DNA of 64,000 bases from Paenibacillus typhae (GTDB taxonomy: Bacteria > Bacillota > Bacilli > Paenibacillales > Paenibacillaceae): contig NZ_FNDX01000002.1 in assembly GCF_900099765.1 (NCBI RefSeq), forward strand, positions 248,001 through 312,000, given 5' to 3'. How positions within the stretch are numbered: position 1 is the first letter of the stretch; each line of letters starts with the position of its first letter. Shown here one piece after another: positions 1 through 8,076 of the stretch. A program made the position numbers and the translations under genes. The notes beneath the pieces were generated by a model. It made no database searches and had not been told where the DNA came from. It saw only the letters and a list, made by a program, of their open reading frames with translations.

Positions 1-63
1 TTTATAATCGTTGTCTTAATTCTCTTGTTTGTGTTTGGTTTCTTCAAAAAAAAGAAGAAGTAA
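1..63 (+). CDS. C-terminal end of a small membrane protein (partial)
   Basis: Twenty codons are visible before a TAA stop at 61-63; the start lies outside the window. The tail is a run of Ile, Val, Leu and Phe followed by KKKKK, that is, a membrane-spanning segment with a positively charged cytoplasmic end. Short membrane proteins of this shape are common in spore formers, some of them sporulation-related, but too little is present to name a family. It is convergent with the gerQ-cwlJ genes. An AT-rich leader-like stretch and a terminator for the opposite strand follow. Confidence 0.5.
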   Translation, partial: FIIVVLILLFVFGFFKKKKK

Positions 64-112
64 AACCTGCATCATAATATATTTTTAAACGCCACCTAAT
101 TGTGCTAGATAA

Positions 113-143
113 CATAAAGAAAGACAGTCCCCGCAGCCGGGGA
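113..143 (-). terminator. Probable terminator of the cwlJ-gerQ unit
   Basis: On the minus strand the stem TCCCCG/CGGGGA (128-133 with 138-143, 4-base loop) is followed by a T-rich tail down to about 113. It lies 34 bases after the gerQ stop. Confidence 0.55.
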
Positions 144-176
144 TCTGCCTTCCGTATGGATAATAAGATTCATAAA

Positions 177-668
177 TTAGCGGCAGTTACGCGTAGGCGG
201 ATTGCCGATAACACCAGGATACTGGTAAGCGAGCGGCTCATCAAAGGTGGCGTAGTCGAAGTAGATCATAAGCAGCACGGTACGCTGTCCGGTAACCGGA
301 TCACTGATGATGATATGATCTCGTCCGGCGGCTTCCAGTACGCCTTTATAAACCTTGGCATTCCATTCTTTATTGTTTTCGTATGTGTAGTAGAACGTTC
401 CGACCTTGCCAAGGTTCAGCCGGAAAATATTCTCGATATAGGATTGCTCAAAGACTGGCGCGGTCGTAGGCACTACTGCTCCGCTTGGAGTCATCGGGCT
501 TCCGCTAGTAACCTGAGGCGGCATGGTGGTTACCGGGTTCATTGTAGTTGAAGGGGGCATTGTGCCCATCGGCATTGTGCCCATCGGCATTGTCCCCATC
601 GGCATCGTACTGCCGGAAGGATTGCTGCCGATCATATAAGTAACGGGACGGTAAGGTTGACTAATCAT
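177..668 (-). CDS. gerQ: Spore coat protein GerQ
   Basis: GerQ is a spore-coat protein needed to localise or retain the cortex hydrolase CwlJ, and in Bacillus it is cross-linked by the transglutaminase Tgl; this is family knowledge. The 163-residue product has a low-complexity N-terminal half rich in Met, Pro, Thr and Gly, with three MPMGT units at about residues 22-36, then the conserved C-terminal domain (about residues 75-150) carrying YIENIFRLNLGK, GTFYYTYENN, EWNAKVYKGVLE, AGRDHIIISDP and FDYATFDEPL, which is diagnostic. The start is fixed by AGGAGG about nine bases upstream of the ATG. The upstream neighbour in the same direction is cwlJ, the usual partner, 94 bases away. The distal third of the protein is where similarity is strongest; the repeat region is expected to vary between strains. 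Confidence 0.93.
   Translation of the reverse strand: MISQPYRPVTYMIGSNPSGSTMPMGTMPMGTMPMGTMPPSTTMNPVTTMPPQVTSGSPMTPSGAVVPTTAPVFEQSYIENIFRLNLGKVGTFYYTYENNKEWNAKVYKGVLEAAGRDHIIISDPVTGQRTVLLMIYFDYATFDEPLAYQYPGVIGNPPTRNCR
556..600 (-). repeat. Three tandem 15-bp units inside gerQ
   Basis: Plus-strand units GGCATTGTGCCCATC are at 556-570 and 571-585, with a one-base variant at 586-600. On the minus strand they encode repeated MPMGT in the N-terminal low-complexity part of GerQ. The phase is in frame, so unit gain or loss would not break the gene. Confidence 0.9.
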
Positions 669-762
669 TTGTAAAAAACCTCCTAAGTAAATGTTGGCTC
701 AAGGAGACAGTACCGGCAATCCGTATTCGTTCAGCCAAGCTGTCTCCTGCAGCCCGCGATGC

Positions 763-1185
763 CTAATATACAGCCGGGCAATCCTCAGCGGTCGGGGTAA
801 AGAAGCAATGGGCCTTGTAGCGTCCGGTATTCTGCTGGTTATACCACTGCGCCGGACAGGCGCCGACAGGACGGAAGAACCATAATGCATTAGAGGCCGG
901 CCAGGTTCTTTCACCCGCTATAACCCGTTTAGCCAGCCTGATGTCTGACTCCCTGGCCCGCTGGTAAAAGTAACTCTTCTGCGGGGCTTCGAAGCCGCCC
1001 GGACTCTGATACACCATATCATTCACATTCCGGATGTTCTTGAAGTCCAGACAATTCCCGAGAATCCGGTTCACACCTACATTACCGACCATGAGCATGC
1101 CGGAATCCCCATCCTCCTCAGCTTCCGCCCTCATCAGCCGTGCCAGCACCCTCACATCTTCCGAATTCGTTTTGATGACGGCCAT
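763..1185 (-). CDS. cwlJ: Spore cortex-lytic hydrolase CwlJ
   Basis: CwlJ belongs to the SleB/CwlJ hydrolase family and degrades spore-cortex muramic-lactam peptidoglycan during germination; it acts in the spore coat and is triggered by Ca-dipicolinate in Bacillus. The 140-residue product lacks a signal peptide, as CwlJ does and SleB does not. Visible family features are LARLMRAEAEEDG (catalytic Glu region, about residues 14-26), VGNVGVNRI, FEAPQKSYFYQRARE, WPASNALWFF and CPAQWYNQQNTGRYKAHCFF. I place the start at 1185 because GGAGGA lies directly upstream; an in-frame ATG at 1203 has no ribosome site. The length matches Bacillus CwlJ (about 142). It precedes gerQ in the same direction, matching the known cwlJ-gerQ operon. 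Confidence 0.93.
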   Translation of the reverse strand: MAVIKTNSEDVRVLARLMRAEAEEDGDSGMLMVGNVGVNRILGNCLDFKNIRNVNDMVYQSPGGFEAPQKSYFYQRARESDIRLAKRVIAGERTWPASNALWFFRPVGACPAQWYNQQNTGRYKAHCFFTPTAEDCPAVY

Positions 1186-1374
1186 GCTTTCTCCTCCTTG
1201 CACTTGCCGAGCTCAGGTCAGGCTCTGCGCCCAGCACCGTTTTGATACCGGCGTGCAGTCATAACCCGCTTCGCAAGTCTCCACTTTTCTGTACTGCTCG
1301 CTGTATTGTATGTGCATTCGCCTAAGAGGTGACAGTCAGAGCCTAATTTCTTCCCGCCGTACCGCTAGAGCATA

Positions 1375-2130
1375 TTAAGGCTCATAGATCATCTTGCGGG
1401 TCATGCCGCCGTCAATCACCAGCTGTGCCCCGGTGATGAAGTTATTCTCAGGTGCTGTCAAATAGAGACAGGCCCGGGCAATGTCCTCAGGCTTGCCAAC
1501 CCGGCCTGCCGGATGCTGTTTATGGTCAATCTCACGCAGCTCATTGTAATCCCCGGTCTCAATCCAGCCCGGACTGATGCAGTTCACTGTAATCCCGTCC
1601 TTCCCTAAAGTAACGGCCATCGCATGTGTCAGTGCCGAGATGGCTCCCTTGGAAGCCGCATATGCTTCTGTATTCGGCTCAGACATCAGCGAGCGTGTAG
1701 AGGACAGATTGACGACAGCCCCGCCGTCAGGATTCTTCCTCATAAATTTGGCCGCTTCCCGGGTCGCAAGAAAGACGCTGCGGGCATTTGTATTCAGTAC
1801 CTTGTCCCATACGTCGGCAGACAGCTCATAAAATCCGGCAGAATGCGGATTGGAAATACCTGCATTATTAATTAGGATATCAACGGTGCCGTACTCGTTC
1901 GCCGTATGGGCAACCAGCGCTACGATCTCCTCTTCCCTGCTGACGTCACAGGGCACAAATTCGGCGTGCCCGCCTGCTGCAATGATCTTTTCCGCGGCCT
2001 CCTGGCCTAGATCAGCATCCAGCTCAGCCAGTACTACCTTTGCTCCTTCAGCTGCGTAAGCCGCCGCAACAGCCCTGCCGATCCCGCGGCCGGCGCCGGT
2101 GACAATAACGGTTTTATCTGCATATATCAT
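1375..2130 (-). CDS. Short-chain dehydrogenase/reductase (SDR family)
   Basis: This is a classical SDR of 251 residues, an NAD(P)-dependent oxidoreductase of unknown substrate. The Rossmann glycine motif TGAGRGIGRA is at about residues 10-19, NNAGISNP near residue 85, the catalytic Ser in VVNLSS near residue 137, the catalytic YAASK near residues 150-154, and SPGWIETG follows. The start at 2130 is supported by AAGGAGG nine bases upstream; the longer open frame to 2283 adds a segment unlike any SDR N-terminus and crosses a hairpin. Best guesses are the glucose 1-dehydrogenase-like or 3-oxoacyl reductase-like branch, but the sequence does not settle the substrate. Confidence 0.85.
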   Translation of the reverse strand: MIYADKTVIVTGAGRGIGRAVAAAYAAEGAKVVLAELDADLGQEAAEKIIAAGGHAEFVPCDVSREEEIVALVAHTANEYGTVDILINNAGISNPHSAGFYELSADVWDKVLNTNARSVFLATREAAKFMRKNPDGGAVVNLSSTRSLMSEPNTEAYAASKGAISALTHAMAVTLGKDGITVNCISPGWIETGDYNELREIDHKQHPAGRVGKPEDIARACLYLTAPENNFITGAQLVIDGGMTRKMIYEP

Positions 2131-2177
2131 TAATGCTTCTCCTCCTTGTATTCGTAATTTGTGCATAATATAAATAT

Positions 2178-2207
2178 CCCCTTGCTTCCGGAAATGGAAA
2201 CAAGGGG
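2178..2207 (-). terminator. Hairpin between the DUF2500 gene and the SDR gene
   Basis: CCCCTTG-C-TTCC (2178-2189) pairs with GGAA-A-CAAGGGG (2196-2207). Read on the minus strand it is followed by an AT-rich tail, so it likely ends transcription of the upstream DUF2500 gene before the SDR gene. Confidence 0.5.
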
Positions 2208-2285
2208 ATTGTACAGCAAATCCTGTTATATAGTAAACAAGCTGCAGGTTTAACATCTGCCTATACTCATTATTCCGATCCATGC

Positions 2286-2684
2286 CTACTCCGCAGTCGA
2301 GTAATTTGGATGGCGCTGAAAGCCGTGGTACCTGGTTCCTTGATACGTTAACAGACCTCTGTCCCCTTCTGCGCTCATGCCGAATTCGCTGCCGTCTACC
2401 TTGAATTCCATCCGTTCCCCGTCCTGCAGCTCATAGGTCAGATAATAAGTCGTGCTGGTCCGGCTGGACTGGCTGTCATCCTGCAGCTGTTGCTGGCGGA
2501 CTTCACTGCGTTTGCTGACAATACGGGCGGGGATAGTGAGCAGGGGAGAGCTGTTGTTCCGGCTCCACTGAAACAAGCCTCTGCCTGCAGTTACCGCGAC
2601 TATTCCAATCATAACCACAAGGAAGATCGGTATTACCGTCCCGGTAAGATCGAACATCCAAGAAGGATCCGAGCCCATTCCCAT
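2286..2684 (-). CDS. DUF2500-type membrane protein
   Basis: A 132-residue protein with one N-terminal membrane segment (about residues 14-33, IPIFLVVMIGIVAVTAG), then a soluble part with the DUF2500 pattern: PARIVSKRSEVR, a short Ser/Gln-rich linker, YYLTYELQDGERMEFKVDGSEFG and GDRGLLTYQGTRYHGF. The function of the family is unknown; the arrangement predicts a soluble beta-rich domain anchored to the membrane. A GGGGGAATA ribosome site lies before the ATG. It stands alone between two hairpins. Confidence 0.8.
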   Translation of the reverse strand: MGMGSDPSWMFDLTGTVIPIFLVVMIGIVAVTAGRGLFQWSRNNSSPLLTIPARIVSKRSEVRQQQLQDDSQSSRTSTTYYLTYELQDGERMEFKVDGSEFGMSAEGDRGLLTYQGTRYHGFQRHPNYSTAE

Positions 2685-2813
2685 GACTTATTCCCCCTTA
2701 TTCCCCAAATACTTGCCGCTTCCGGCGTTCCTGCCGGATGCTTCTGTACATGTATATGCCTCATCCTGTTATTACAGCATCACAAAAAACACAATTGTCC
2801 CGGGCCAAGCAGC

Positions 2814-2859
2814 AAAAAAGACCACTCTGTCCTCCGTTAAGAGAACGTATGTGGTCTTT
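2814..2859 (-). terminator. Terminator after the small Cys-rich gene
   Basis: Minus-strand stem CAAAGACCAC/GTGGTCTTT with a run of T (A at 2814-2819 on the plus strand), 25 bases downstream of the 58-residue gene. Confidence 0.75.
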
Positions 2860-2884
2860 GACAGCATATTGCCTATCTATTCTA

Positions 2885-3061
2885 TTATGCATGTACGAGA
2901 TCAAGGAATTGTTTGGTTTCATTCTCTTCAGCCGGCATCATGCCGTTTTCAGCCCAGCAGGCTCTGCATTGTTCTTCTGTTTCACACAGGTGAGCGTCAT
3001 CGCAGTTATAGCACAATTGCAGAAGGTTTCTAGTCACATAATCCGTTTCAAAAGTTTTCAT
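2885..3061 (-). CDS. Small Cys-containing protein of unknown function
   Basis: A 58-residue acidic protein starting MKTFETDYV, preceded by AGGAGA seven bases upstream of ATG 3061; the longer open frame to 3139 has no ribosome site. It carries four cysteines in the order CYNCDDAHLC...CRAC, spaced like a small metal-binding knuckle. I do not recognise the family. It is monocistronic, with its own terminator at 2814-2859 and an AT-rich upstream region, so it is probably a real expressed gene and not a chance frame. Confidence 0.65.
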   Translation of the reverse strand: MKTFETDYVTRNLLQLCYNCDDAHLCETEEQCRACWAENGMMPAEENETKQFLDLVHA

Positions 3062-3223
3062 TATAATCTCTCCTATTCGTGGATGAAAGTTTGTGAAAAA
3101 ATGAACTTGTTTTCTATGTGTTAAATATATCACAAGCATTATTGTTTGTCATGTGATTTTTTTCACATTTTTAAGGAAAATTTAAAATACGTGATTTTGT
3201 TCATTTTTTAGACAAAGCCTCTT

Positions 3224-3850
3224 CTAATATAACCGTTTAGTATAGCTCTCGTTTAATGAGGTCTTTACCTGTTCCGCACCGATACCAGGCAGCTTTACAT
3301 GATCCGCTATCATTTCCGGAATGTCAGGCAGACTATCCTTGGCTGGCCAGGACTCCGGATTCCACAGGCGGGACCGCTTGAACGCTTTTGCACAGTGGGT
3401 GTAGCATTCTTCTACTTCTATCATAATTCCGACCAGCGGTCTACGGCCATGAGCCTCCATCCTTTGAAGCAGATGCTCGTCCCGGATGATCGTTGCCCGC
3501 CCGTTAACCCGCAAGGTTTCCTCAAGCCCTGGTATCATAAATATCAGGCCGGCCCGCGGGTTGGACAAAAGATTGATCAGCGAATCCATTCTGCGGTTAC
3601 CCGGTCGTTCAGGAATAACCAGACGGTGCTCATCCAGAACCAATACAAATCCGGGCGCATCCCCTCTGGGCGAAACATCTGCACATCCTTCCTCGTCCGA
3701 AGTCGCCAGCATGAGAATCGGTGACTGGGCGATAAAACGCCGGCAATGCTCATCAATGATCCCGATTACTTTATGCTGCACCAGCTCTCCCGGAAAACCC
3801 AGTAATTCGCGCAGCTCTGCTTCCGTTTCAATGCTCTGATAGTCAGTCAT
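3224..3850 (-). CDS. Pyridoxamine 5'-phosphate oxidase-family flavoprotein
   Basis: A 208-residue member of the PPOX split-barrel family, of the FMN-dependent subgroup related to MSMEG_1061 of mycobacteria; these bind FMN or F420 and reduce varied small molecules. Visible family features are FIAQSPILMLATSDEEGCADVSPRGDAPGFV (about residues 39-69), IPERPGNRRMDSLINLLSNPRAGLIFMIPG (about 80-108), ETLRVNGRA and a C-terminal CYTHCAKAFKRSRLW that closes the flavin site in this subgroup. The start is an ATG after CGGAGGAAGC. The gene is monocistronic, and the substrate is unknown. Confidence 0.85.
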   Translation of the reverse strand: MTDYQSIETEAELRELLGFPGELVQHKVIGIIDEHCRRFIAQSPILMLATSDEEGCADVSPRGDAPGFVLVLDEHRLVIPERPGNRRMDSLINLLSNPRAGLIFMIPGLEETLRVNGRATIIRDEHLLQRMEAHGRRPLVGIMIEVEECYTHCAKAFKRSRLWNPESWPAKDSLPDIPEMIADHVKLPGIGAEQVKTSLNESYTKRLY

Positions 3851-3933
3851 AAGCTTCCTCCGTATGTAAATATTTCGCGAATAAATCTGCCTAACATTGT
3901 ATCACAGCCTTGCTTCCAAATGAGACTCCTGGC

Positions 3934-3963
3934 AAAAAAAGAAGACTGCACGGAGCAGTCTTC
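3934..3963 (-). terminator. Terminator of the BNR-like lipoprotein gene
   Basis: Stem GAAGACTGC (3941-3949) with GCAGTCTTC (3955-3963); the T-run on the minus strand is at 3934-3940. Confidence 0.85.
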
Positions 3964-3988
3964 CTCTCACTAAATGTTAATACAAGCG

Positions 3989-5284
3989 TTACATTACCCG
4001 CCAGCTGATTCCGCCGTTTGTAGTCTGCAGGAGAATCGACCTGCGATCCTCCTCCTTCTGGATCAGCAGCCAGCCCACATCAGCGGAAATGAACTGGAGC
4101 TTTACAATCTCTGGATATTCCAAAAGCTTGGATTGCAGAACACTGCTGGCGGGCAGCCGGATCCAGGTCTGGCCCTGGTTCAGGGTCTTGTAAATCAGGT
4201 TCCCGTTCAGCATCCACCCGGTTGAAGTATTAATAAACACGGGCGGAAGATAGCGGTTAATGCCGGTCTGGCTGTTCAGCGCAAAATCAACAAATCTCCA
4301 GTTATCTCCCCCGTTTGCAGTAAAGTAACCGTTATAGGAGACGCTGTTTTGTTTGTCTGTCTGACAGGCTGCCGGCAGGAAGCCGGTTGTATTGTCACCG
4401 CCGAAAAACTCCGGTTCTCCTGTAATCACCTTGTCACAGCCCTCCCACTCTTTATTCACCAGAATCTCCTGGCCCGGATGCCATGTTGCCCCGCTGTCGC
4501 TGGTCATATAGATTTTGGGCAGCGCACCGGTCTGCAGGGTAACCAGTCCGTGGGTCGCATTCTTAAAGATCATTCCGGTCACAATCCCGGCCATCGGGAT
4601 CGTATTATTCGGCAGGTTAGGGTTATACTGTTCATTCTGCATAACCATGGTCCAGGTTGCCCCGCCATCCTTGGTAGCATAAAGTGCTTTGCTGGATTTC
4701 GTGGTATTGGCGTCCCAGGAGGTCATCAGCCAGCCAGACTGAGGTGAGCTGAAATAGATGGACGACACCGTATTGGAATCAGGAAAAGAAGATACCTTCC
4801 AGCTTTGGCCGCCGTCTGTTGTCCGCAGGACAACCGTTTCCGTCATGCCGAAGGCGCTGCGGATAATCCAGCCGTTATCCGGATCGGTGAAAAAGATTTC
4901 TTCACCGTAAACCGGATTAGCCATAAACTGGACATTGGTCGAGGGCGAGATATTTACCCAGGTTCCGCCATTGTCCATGGTCATGTAGATCCGCAGTTCC
5001 TTTTTGGTCACTCCCCAGGCAAGCCCTACCGATTCATTCAGCAGCCGGAAATCCGTCAGACGGGTCTGGATCTGATATTTCGGTGTACTCTCATTGGTAA
5101 CATTTTTGGCATCGCCGGGTGTAATCAGCGTAATCGTCTGCCCCTCCTCCGGTGCTTCGGTCGGCTGGGGCGGCAGGGTAGGCACTGGCGCCGGGGATGA
5201 GGAGCAGGCCGAGAGAATCAGCAGGATGAAGAGAAAAGCAGCGGCCATTCTCAGCGTCTTATAGCCTGCAGTTTTGGATGACAA
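3989..5284 (-). CDS. Secreted lipoprotein with BNR/YCF48-like beta-propeller repeats
   Basis: A 431-residue protein with a lipoprotein signal (residues 1 to about 27, lipobox LLILSAC) and a Pro/Ala-rich linker, followed by several propeller blades marked by repeated Asp-box-like patterns: TMDNGGTWVNIS, TTDGGQSWKVSS, TKDGGATWTMVM, TSDSGATWHPGQ, TANGGDNWRFVD, TLNQGQTWIRLP and TTNGGISWRVM. Such proteins are annotated as photosystem II stability factor-like because of HCF136/YCF48, but in this organism the role is unknown; a cell-surface binding protein is an inference. The start is a TTG at 5284 preceded by AAGGAGAG. It is 23 bases downstream of the permease gene, so the two may be co-transcribed. 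Confidence 0.85.
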   Translation of the reverse strand: MSSKTAGYKTLRMAAAFLFILLILSACSSSPAPVPTLPPQPTEAPEEGQTITLITPGDAKNVTNESTPKYQIQTRLTDFRLLNESVGLAWGVTKKELRIYMTMDNGGTWVNISPSTNVQFMANPVYGEEIFFTDPDNGWIIRSAFGMTETVVLRTTDGGQSWKVSSFPDSNTVSSIYFSSPQSGWLMTSWDANTTKSSKALYATKDGGATWTMVMQNEQYNPNLPNNTIPMAGIVTGMIFKNATHGLVTLQTGALPKIYMTSDSGATWHPGQEILVNKEWEGCDKVITGEPEFFGGDNTTGFLPAACQTDKQNSVSYNGYFTANGGDNWRFVDFALNSQTGINRYLPPVFINTSTGWMLNGNLIYKTLNQGQTWIRLPASSVLQSKLLEYPEIVKLQFISADVGWLLIQKEEDRRSILLQTTNGGISWRVM

Positions 5285-5307
5285 CGCCCTCTCTCCTTTC
5301 GTAAAGC

Positions 5308-6690
5308 TTATTTCTTATACAGTTTACTGTTTTTGTATCCGTACAGCCAGTAGATCATAATTCCGAGGATCAGCCAGATGAAGAAGCCGGTCCAGGTTTC
5401 CCTGCCAAGATTATACATCAAATACCCGCAGGCCGCCGCACTTAACAGCGGAATGACCGGTACCCAAGGCACTCTGAACCCCCGCTTCAGATCAGGATGC
5501 GTACGGCGCATCACAATAACCCCCAATGAGACGACGAGGAATGCGAACAGTGTACCTATGCTTGTCAAATCGGCCAGGCGGTCCAGCGGGACAAAGCCAC
5601 TGAACACGGCAATGATTCCGCCGACCATCCAGGTGCTCCGCACCGGGGTCTGTGTTTTGGAATTAACTTTGGCCAGGCCTTCAGGAAGCAGTCCGTCCCG
5701 TGAAATGGCGAACAGCAGACGGGTCTGTCCGAACAGCAAAACCAGCAGAACGGTAGTCATCCCTGCTATGGCTCCGACAGAGATAAGGCCGGCGATCATG
5801 TTTTGATCGACAAAACGCAGAGCAAAGGATACCGGATCGCTGACATTGAGATTCTGATAAGGCACAATACCGGTCAGCACAAGCGATACTGAAATATAAA
5901 GGACTGTACAGATAGCCAGAGATGAAATAATCCCGATCGGCAAATCGCGCTGCGGGCGCTTAACCTCCTCAGCAGCAGTCGATAGGGCATCAAAGCCGAT
6001 GTAGGCAAAAAATACGGTTGCCGCCCCGTTGACTACCCCGTGGAAGCCAAATGGCAGAAAAGGCGTCCAGTTCTCCGGTTTAACATAGAATATGCCGGTA
6101 AAAATGAACAGCAGGACTACAGACAGCTTCACCACAACCATAATGGCATTGAACCGTGCCGTTTCTTTGACGCCGCGGGTCAGCAAATAGGAAATCAGCA
6201 GGATAATAATAACGGCGGGCAGGTTGATAAAAGTTCCTTTGTCCGCATTATAAGCCCCGGACAGCGCCGTGGGCAAATGGATTCCGAAGCCGTCAAGCAG
6301 CCCCTGAAAATAACCGGACCAGCCACTGCTGACCGCTGCCGCCGCGACCCCGTACTCAAGCACCAGATCCCAGCCGAGAATCCAGGCCAGAAGCTCTCCA
6401 AATGCAACATAGCTGTAAGCATAGGCACTCCCTGATACAGGAAGTGTAGAAGCGAACTCTGAATAGCAAAGTGCGGACAGCACGCAGGCGATTCCCGCGA
6501 GCACAAAGGAAAGCACCAGTGCTGGACCGGCATGCTCTGCGGCAGCAACCCCTGTCATAACAAAAATACCGGTACCGATAATCGCACCGACCCCAAGGGC
6601 AGTTAGATCAAGGGCTCCCAGGGTTTTGCTTAGCTTGCCGGCATCGTCACTCAGGGGTGCCGCCAGCGGTTTCTTGCGGAATAAATCCAT
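5308..6690 (-). CDS. APC-family amino acid permease (cationic amino acid transporter type)
   Basis: A 460-residue integral membrane protein with about twelve hydrophobic segments. The first helix has ALGVGAIIGTGIFVMTG, the APC glycine motif, followed by SGSAYAYSYVAFGELLAWILGWDLVLEYG and FFAYIGFDALSTAAEEVKRPQRDLPIGI, which place it in the CAT/YfnA-like group of amino acid permeases. The start at 6690 has AGGAG ten bases upstream; the ATG at 6711 would overlap that site. Substrate specificity cannot be read from the sequence. It lies upstream of the BNR lipoprotein and divergent from ldh. Confidence 0.88.
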   Translation of the reverse strand: MDLFRKKPLAAPLSDDAGKLSKTLGALDLTALGVGAIIGTGIFVMTGVAAAEHAGPALVLSFVLAGIACVLSALCYSEFASTLPVSGSAYAYSYVAFGELLAWILGWDLVLEYGVAAAAVSSGWSGYFQGLLDGFGIHLPTALSGAYNADKGTFINLPAVIIILLISYLLTRGVKETARFNAIMVVVKLSVVLLFIFTGIFYVKPENWTPFLPFGFHGVVNGAATVFFAYIGFDALSTAAEEVKRPQRDLPIGIISSLAICTVLYISVSLVLTGIVPYQNLNVSDPVSFALRFVDQNMIAGLISVGAIAGMTTVLLVLLFGQTRLLFAISRDGLLPEGLAKVNSKTQTPVRSTWMVGGIIAVFSGFVPLDRLADLTSIGTLFAFLVVSLGVIVMRRTHPDLKRGFRVPWVPVIPLLSAAACGYLMYNLGRETWTGFFIWLILGIMIYWLYGYKNSKLYKK

Positions 6691-6921
6691 ACTTCTTTTC
6701 TCTCCTGTCAATAATAATGATGAAAGCTCAGTGACGAGCGGTCAGCAGGCCAATACTTAAGCCTCAGCCGGACAGCAGACTCATTTCTGCCAAAAGTTGT
6801 TGTTAGCATGCCCGCTTCCGGGGTAATGGATTAAAAACAGGATGCTTGAAAACACTACATTTAACGATTATGATGGTTAAGATTGGACACAAAAAATTCG
6901 AATTTCGGAGGAGATGTATCA

Positions 6922-7848
6922 ATGGCCCCCCCATTTAAGCCCAATCGTGTCGTAGTCATCGGCACCGGTGCAGTAGGAACAACAACTGCCTATACCCTGC
7001 TGCTTCGCAGACGTATGCAAGAATTAGTACTAATAGATGTCAATCATCAGAAAGCGCTTGGTGAAGCGCTGGACATGAATCACGGCATGCCGTTTGTCGG
7101 CGGCGTGAAGTTATGGGCAGGAACCTATGAAGATTGCCGGGAAGCGGATATCATTATCGTAACCGCCGGGGCATCGCAGAAGCCGGGTGAAACCCGGATC
7201 GACCTGCTGCGCAAGAACATCTCCATTTTCAAAGACATCATCCAAAAAATCACCAAATACAATCATCATGCCATCCTGCTGATTGCCACGAATCCGGTGG
7301 ACATTCTGGCTTATGCCACCCTGAAGATCAGCGGCTTTGACCGCAGACGCGTCATCGGTTCGGGTACAGTACTGGACAGCGCACGGTTCCGTTACCTGAT
7401 CGGGAAGCATAAGGAAATCGATCCGCGCAGCATTCACGGACAGATTATCGGCGAGCACGGGGATTCCGAGCTGCCGGTCTGGAGTCTTGCCAATATTGCC
7501 GGAACCGATCTGGGCTTCGATGAAGCTGAACGTCAGGATATTTTTGAAGACACCAAAAATGCCGCCTATGAAATTATAGACGCCAAAGGTTCCACGTCCT
7601 ACGCGATTGCGCTGGCGCTGGACCGGATTGTCGTTTCCATTCTTGATAACGAAGGCGCTGTGCTCAACGTCTCGACCCTGCTTAACAATTACAATGGAGT
7701 TTCCGATGTGTTCCTCGGTGCGCCTTGTGTCGTCGACCGCTCCGGCGTACGCGAAGTTCTGGACCTGCCGCTCAATGAGGAGGAACAGGCCTTGTTCCAG
7801 AAATCTGCGGACAAGCTGAAATCAGAGATTTCCAAGCTTGAGCTGTAA
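6922..7848 (+). CDS. ldh: L-lactate dehydrogenase
   Basis: NAD-dependent reduction of pyruvate to L-lactate in the cytosol. The 308-residue product has the Rossmann motif GTGAVGTTTAY (about residues 12-22), the Asp of VLIDVNHQKA that selects NAD, VTAGASQKPGETR with the loop arginines, ATNPVD, GSGTVLDSARFR (Arg for carboxylate binding), and the catalytic His in IIGEHGDSELPVWS near residue 183. The gap between AGASQKPGE and the mobile loop fits LDH and not MDH. I place the start at 6922 because GGAGGAG lies eight bases upstream; an ATG at 6883 adds 13 atypical residues. The gene is monocistronic and divergent from the permease, with its own terminator. No clear Rex operator was seen upstream. 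Confidence 0.93.
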   Translation: MAPPFKPNRVVVIGTGAVGTTTAYTLLLRRRMQELVLIDVNHQKALGEALDMNHGMPFVGGVKLWAGTYEDCREADIIIVTAGASQKPGETRIDLLRKNISIFKDIIQKITKYNHHAILLIATNPVDILAYATLKISGFDRRRVIGSGTVLDSARFRYLIGKHKEIDPRSIHGQIIGEHGDSELPVWSLANIAGTDLGFDEAERQDIFEDTKNAAYEIIDAKGSTSYAIALALDRIVVSILDNEGAVLNVSTLLNNYNGVSDVFLGAPCVVDRSGVREVLDLPLNEEEQALFQKSADKLKSEISKLEL

Positions 7849-7871
7849 GTTAATATCCCCGGTTATTAACA

Positions 7872-7920
7872 AAGGGCTATCTCCCGGTCGCATTACTCGG
7901 ACCGGAAGATAGCCCTTGTT
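7872..7920 (+). terminator. Terminator of ldh
   Basis: Arms AAGGGCTATCT (7872-7882) and AGATAGCCCTT (7907-7917), with an additional inner CCGGTC/GACCGG pairing, then TGTTGT. It can also act toward the convergent glycosidase gene. Confidence 0.8.
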
Positions 7921-8076
7921 GTATGCAGCCCCGCACACAACAGAATCCGTCCTTCAGCGGGCATCGCGAATCGCCGCGGCCAAAGGACGGAGTTTACTTA
8001 CCATGTCATTTTGTTAATATAACATGAAACATTTTTGCGTGACAATGATATTAATATCATGGTTGCGATTCCCAGT

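Noticed and set aside
102-551. 149-codon frame antisense to gerQ
   Set aside because: Runs through the gerQ terminator and the conserved GerQ domain; no ribosome site or known domain.
1186-2283. Upstream extensions of the cwlJ and SDR frames
   Set aside because: The extra residues lack ribosome sites, differ from family N-termini and, for the SDR, cross a hairpin.
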